Positions 5,417 to 6,471 of a stretch of 6,471 bases of DNA are shown piece by piece. Source of the DNA: Thermoplasmatota archaeon (lineage in GTDB: Archaea; Thermoplasmatota; Penumbrarchaeia; Penumbrarchaeales; Penumbrarchaeaceae); assembly GCA_030591285.1 (NCBI GenBank), contig JAUVBH010000095.1, positions 1 to 6,471 of the forward strand. The letters run 5' to 3'. How positions within the stretch are numbered: position 1 is the first letter of the stretch; each line of letters opens with the position of its first letter. Below the pieces are notes generated by a model, which ran no database searches, was not told the DNA's origin, and worked only from the letters and a program-made list of their open reading frames with translations. The position numbers and the translations under genes are program-made.

Positions 5417-6434
5417 ATGGCACCATCAGGACAGAGCCGGTCCATAGATGGATCAGTCTCCGAAGTTGTGAGGTCTGTATGTCCTTAAGCTGTCTCTTGA
5501 TTATTATCAGATCGTAATGATTTCCTTTTACTTCTTTTATCAACTCCACAGTGGAATTGCCGACTATCTTTCGATCATCAACCTTGACATGGTATACCTG
5601 TGCGAACCTCTTGAGATATTGAGCTCTCTTGCTGTTGCGCGGATTATAAAGTGCTGTGATACTTGCTCCTGTTGCCCTGCAGATCTGGATCGCGATCGAG
5701 ATCTCCTGTACACAATTCGAATGGAGATACAACAAGATATTCCGATACCTCTTGGACGTCCTCGAAACCAATACCGGCATAGGAGCTGATTCGATCATCC
5801 TATCCATATTACTTGAAATGAAAGGTAGGTAAAGGAACCGTTCTTTGGGGCCTGGGATGACAAAAATATCGAGATGAGGGGATCCTTCTTCCATATGTGT
5901 CTGCATCACCTGTTGAAGAGCATTCCCTTTCTTTCCAAGACCCGGGATCGAGATGGCAGATGGATCGATATCACCTTTCTCATCCTGTATTTCAAGCGGG
6001 ATGACATTGAAAGGTACACGTTTTGAAATAAAACCCTGCGCTGCTGTCACAAGGCCCTCATTACCAGGTGTGGAGATGAAATCAATATGCGAACCCAATC
6101 TTTTCGCCAGCTGTTCCACCTCTTTGGTAGCAGCCAGGTCACGTTCCTTTGAAAGCGGGAACAGAATGTGCCCTTGTGACTCCACCTTTCCTGTCTTGGA
6201 GAAAAGTTTCCAGACCTGGCGAGCCCTTTTCCCAACAGTATCAATTGCTATCAGGTCCCCCGATTTGATCTGGGTTGATGGGGTTGGCGGGATCAACTCA
6301 TCCTCCCTGAGGACCGATCCGATCACAGCTCCCTTTGGTAATCCTAGCGATCCGATCGTACACCCTATAGCTGGTGAGCCATCTCTTACAAATAATTGGA
6401 GAGCATGGTTCACATCAGGGAAAAGCATGGTCAT
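5415..6434 (-). CDS. RCK_C-USP-USP protein, probable regulatory subunit of the antiporter
   Basis: Soluble cytosolic protein of 339 residues with three modules. Residues about 9-68 match an RCK_C/TrkA_C ligand-binding domain: LFVRDGSPAIGCTIGSLGLPKGAVIGSVLR (14-43), the P50/P52 turn, then KSGDLIAID (57-65). Residues about 88-225 and 230-339 are two universal-stress-protein-like domains, each starting with a short strand (GHILFPLS; RNILLYLH) and ending in the typical strand (PMPVLVSR; GSVLMVP). Neither keeps the ATP-binding G-2x-G-9x-G(S/T) pattern, so ATP binding is unlikely. No RCK_N (Rossmann, NAD-binding) part is seen. Its position 8 bp before a CPA2 antiporter that lacks such domains implies it gates that antiporter (inference). 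Start: ATG 6434 places the RCK_C fold about eight residues in and lies just after a stop in another frame, but the same frame stays open to the window edge at 6471, so an upstream extension such as an RCK_N domain cannot be excluded. Confidence 0.8.
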   Translation of the reverse strand: MTMLFPDVNHALQLFVRDGSPAIGCTIGSLGLPKGAVIGSVLREDELIPPTPSTQIKSGDLIAIDTVGKRARQVWKLFSKTGKVESQGHILFPLSKERDLAATKEVEQLAKRLGSHIDFISTPGNEGLVTAAQGFISKRVPFNVIPLEIQDEKGDIDPSAISIPGLGKKGNALQQVMQTHMEEGSPHLDIFVIPGPKERFLYLPFISSNMDRMIESAPMPVLVSRTSKRYRNILLYLHSNCVQEISIAIQICRATGASITALYNPRNSKRAQYLKRFAQVYHVKVDDRKIVGNSTVELIKEVKGNHYDLIIIKRQLKDIQTSQLRRLIHLWTGSVLMVP

Positions 6435-6436
6435 GA

Positions 6437-6471
6437 TCAGGTGTTCCTCGTAACCAATAGGATGTTGAAAA
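6437..6471 (-). CDS. possible 3' end of a further operon gene
   Basis: One frame reads FNILLVTRNT and then stops at TGA 6439-6437, 2 nt before ATG 6434. The hydrophobic strand followed by TR resembles the last strand of a USP domain, which would make it another stress-protein gene in the same operon. Only 11 codons are visible, so this is weak. It competes with the reading in which the next gene continues upstream. Confidence 0.25.
   Translation of the reverse strand, partial: FNILLVTRNT

Noticed and set aside
5407..5445. N-terminal 13-residue extension of the antiporter from ATG 5445
   Set aside because: It overlaps the end of the upstream gene, adds a non-family sequence (MDRLCPDGAIGGS), and the ATG at 5406 has its own Shine-Dalgarno.
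5953..6453. 166-codon plus-strand open frame
   Set aside because: Complementary to the RCK_C-USP coding frame; serine- and cysteine-rich with no recognisable domain.

Overview
The window looks archaeal. Three things point there: a TrmI-type tRNA m1A methyltransferase with the archaeal layout, TATA-box promoters instead of -35/-10 boxes, and one TATA box whose spacing predicts a leaderless transcript. Base composition is moderate and there are no RNA genes, CRISPR arrays or mobile elements. A Thermoplasmata-like euryarchaeon would fit, but that is only an impression from gene content; no marker here fixes the lineage.

Left part (1-966): the 5' two-thirds of trmI lies on the minus strand and runs off the left edge. 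Upstream of it is a short, possibly bidirectional promoter region. On the plus strand there follows a small gene (683-909) with a good ribosome binding site that can be read as one protein only if a -1 frameshift is allowed at a four-G run. Middle (967-2247): an unrecognised membrane protein on the plus strand, with one N-terminal membrane helix, a large outer domain, three more helices and a charged tail carrying a repeated GP(V/T)FKK motif.

Right part (2350-6471): a transport locus. On the plus strand is an APC-superfamily amino acid permease fused to a C-terminal domain that resembles a PTS EIIA type-2 domain but lacks the phosphorylatable histidine. Convergent to it, with 6 bp between the stop codons, is a minus-strand operon: a soluble RCK_C-USP-USP protein followed by a Kef/CPA2 cation:proton antiporter that has only its membrane part. 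The last bases may hold the 3' end of another operon gene.

Inference on how they work together: the antiporter has lost the cytosolic regulatory tail usual in CPA2 proteins, and the gene just upstream encodes just such a tail, so the two probably form a split, ligand-gated antiporter. The permease next to it carries its own fused sensory domain. The locus would couple amino acid uptake to ion or pH homeostasis, with both transporters gated by soluble domains no longer able to do their ancestral chemistry (no phospho-histidine in the EIIA-like domain, no ATP motif in the USP domains). Upstream of the permease, a near-identical 17-bp direct repeat overlaps the TATA box and is a good operator candidate.
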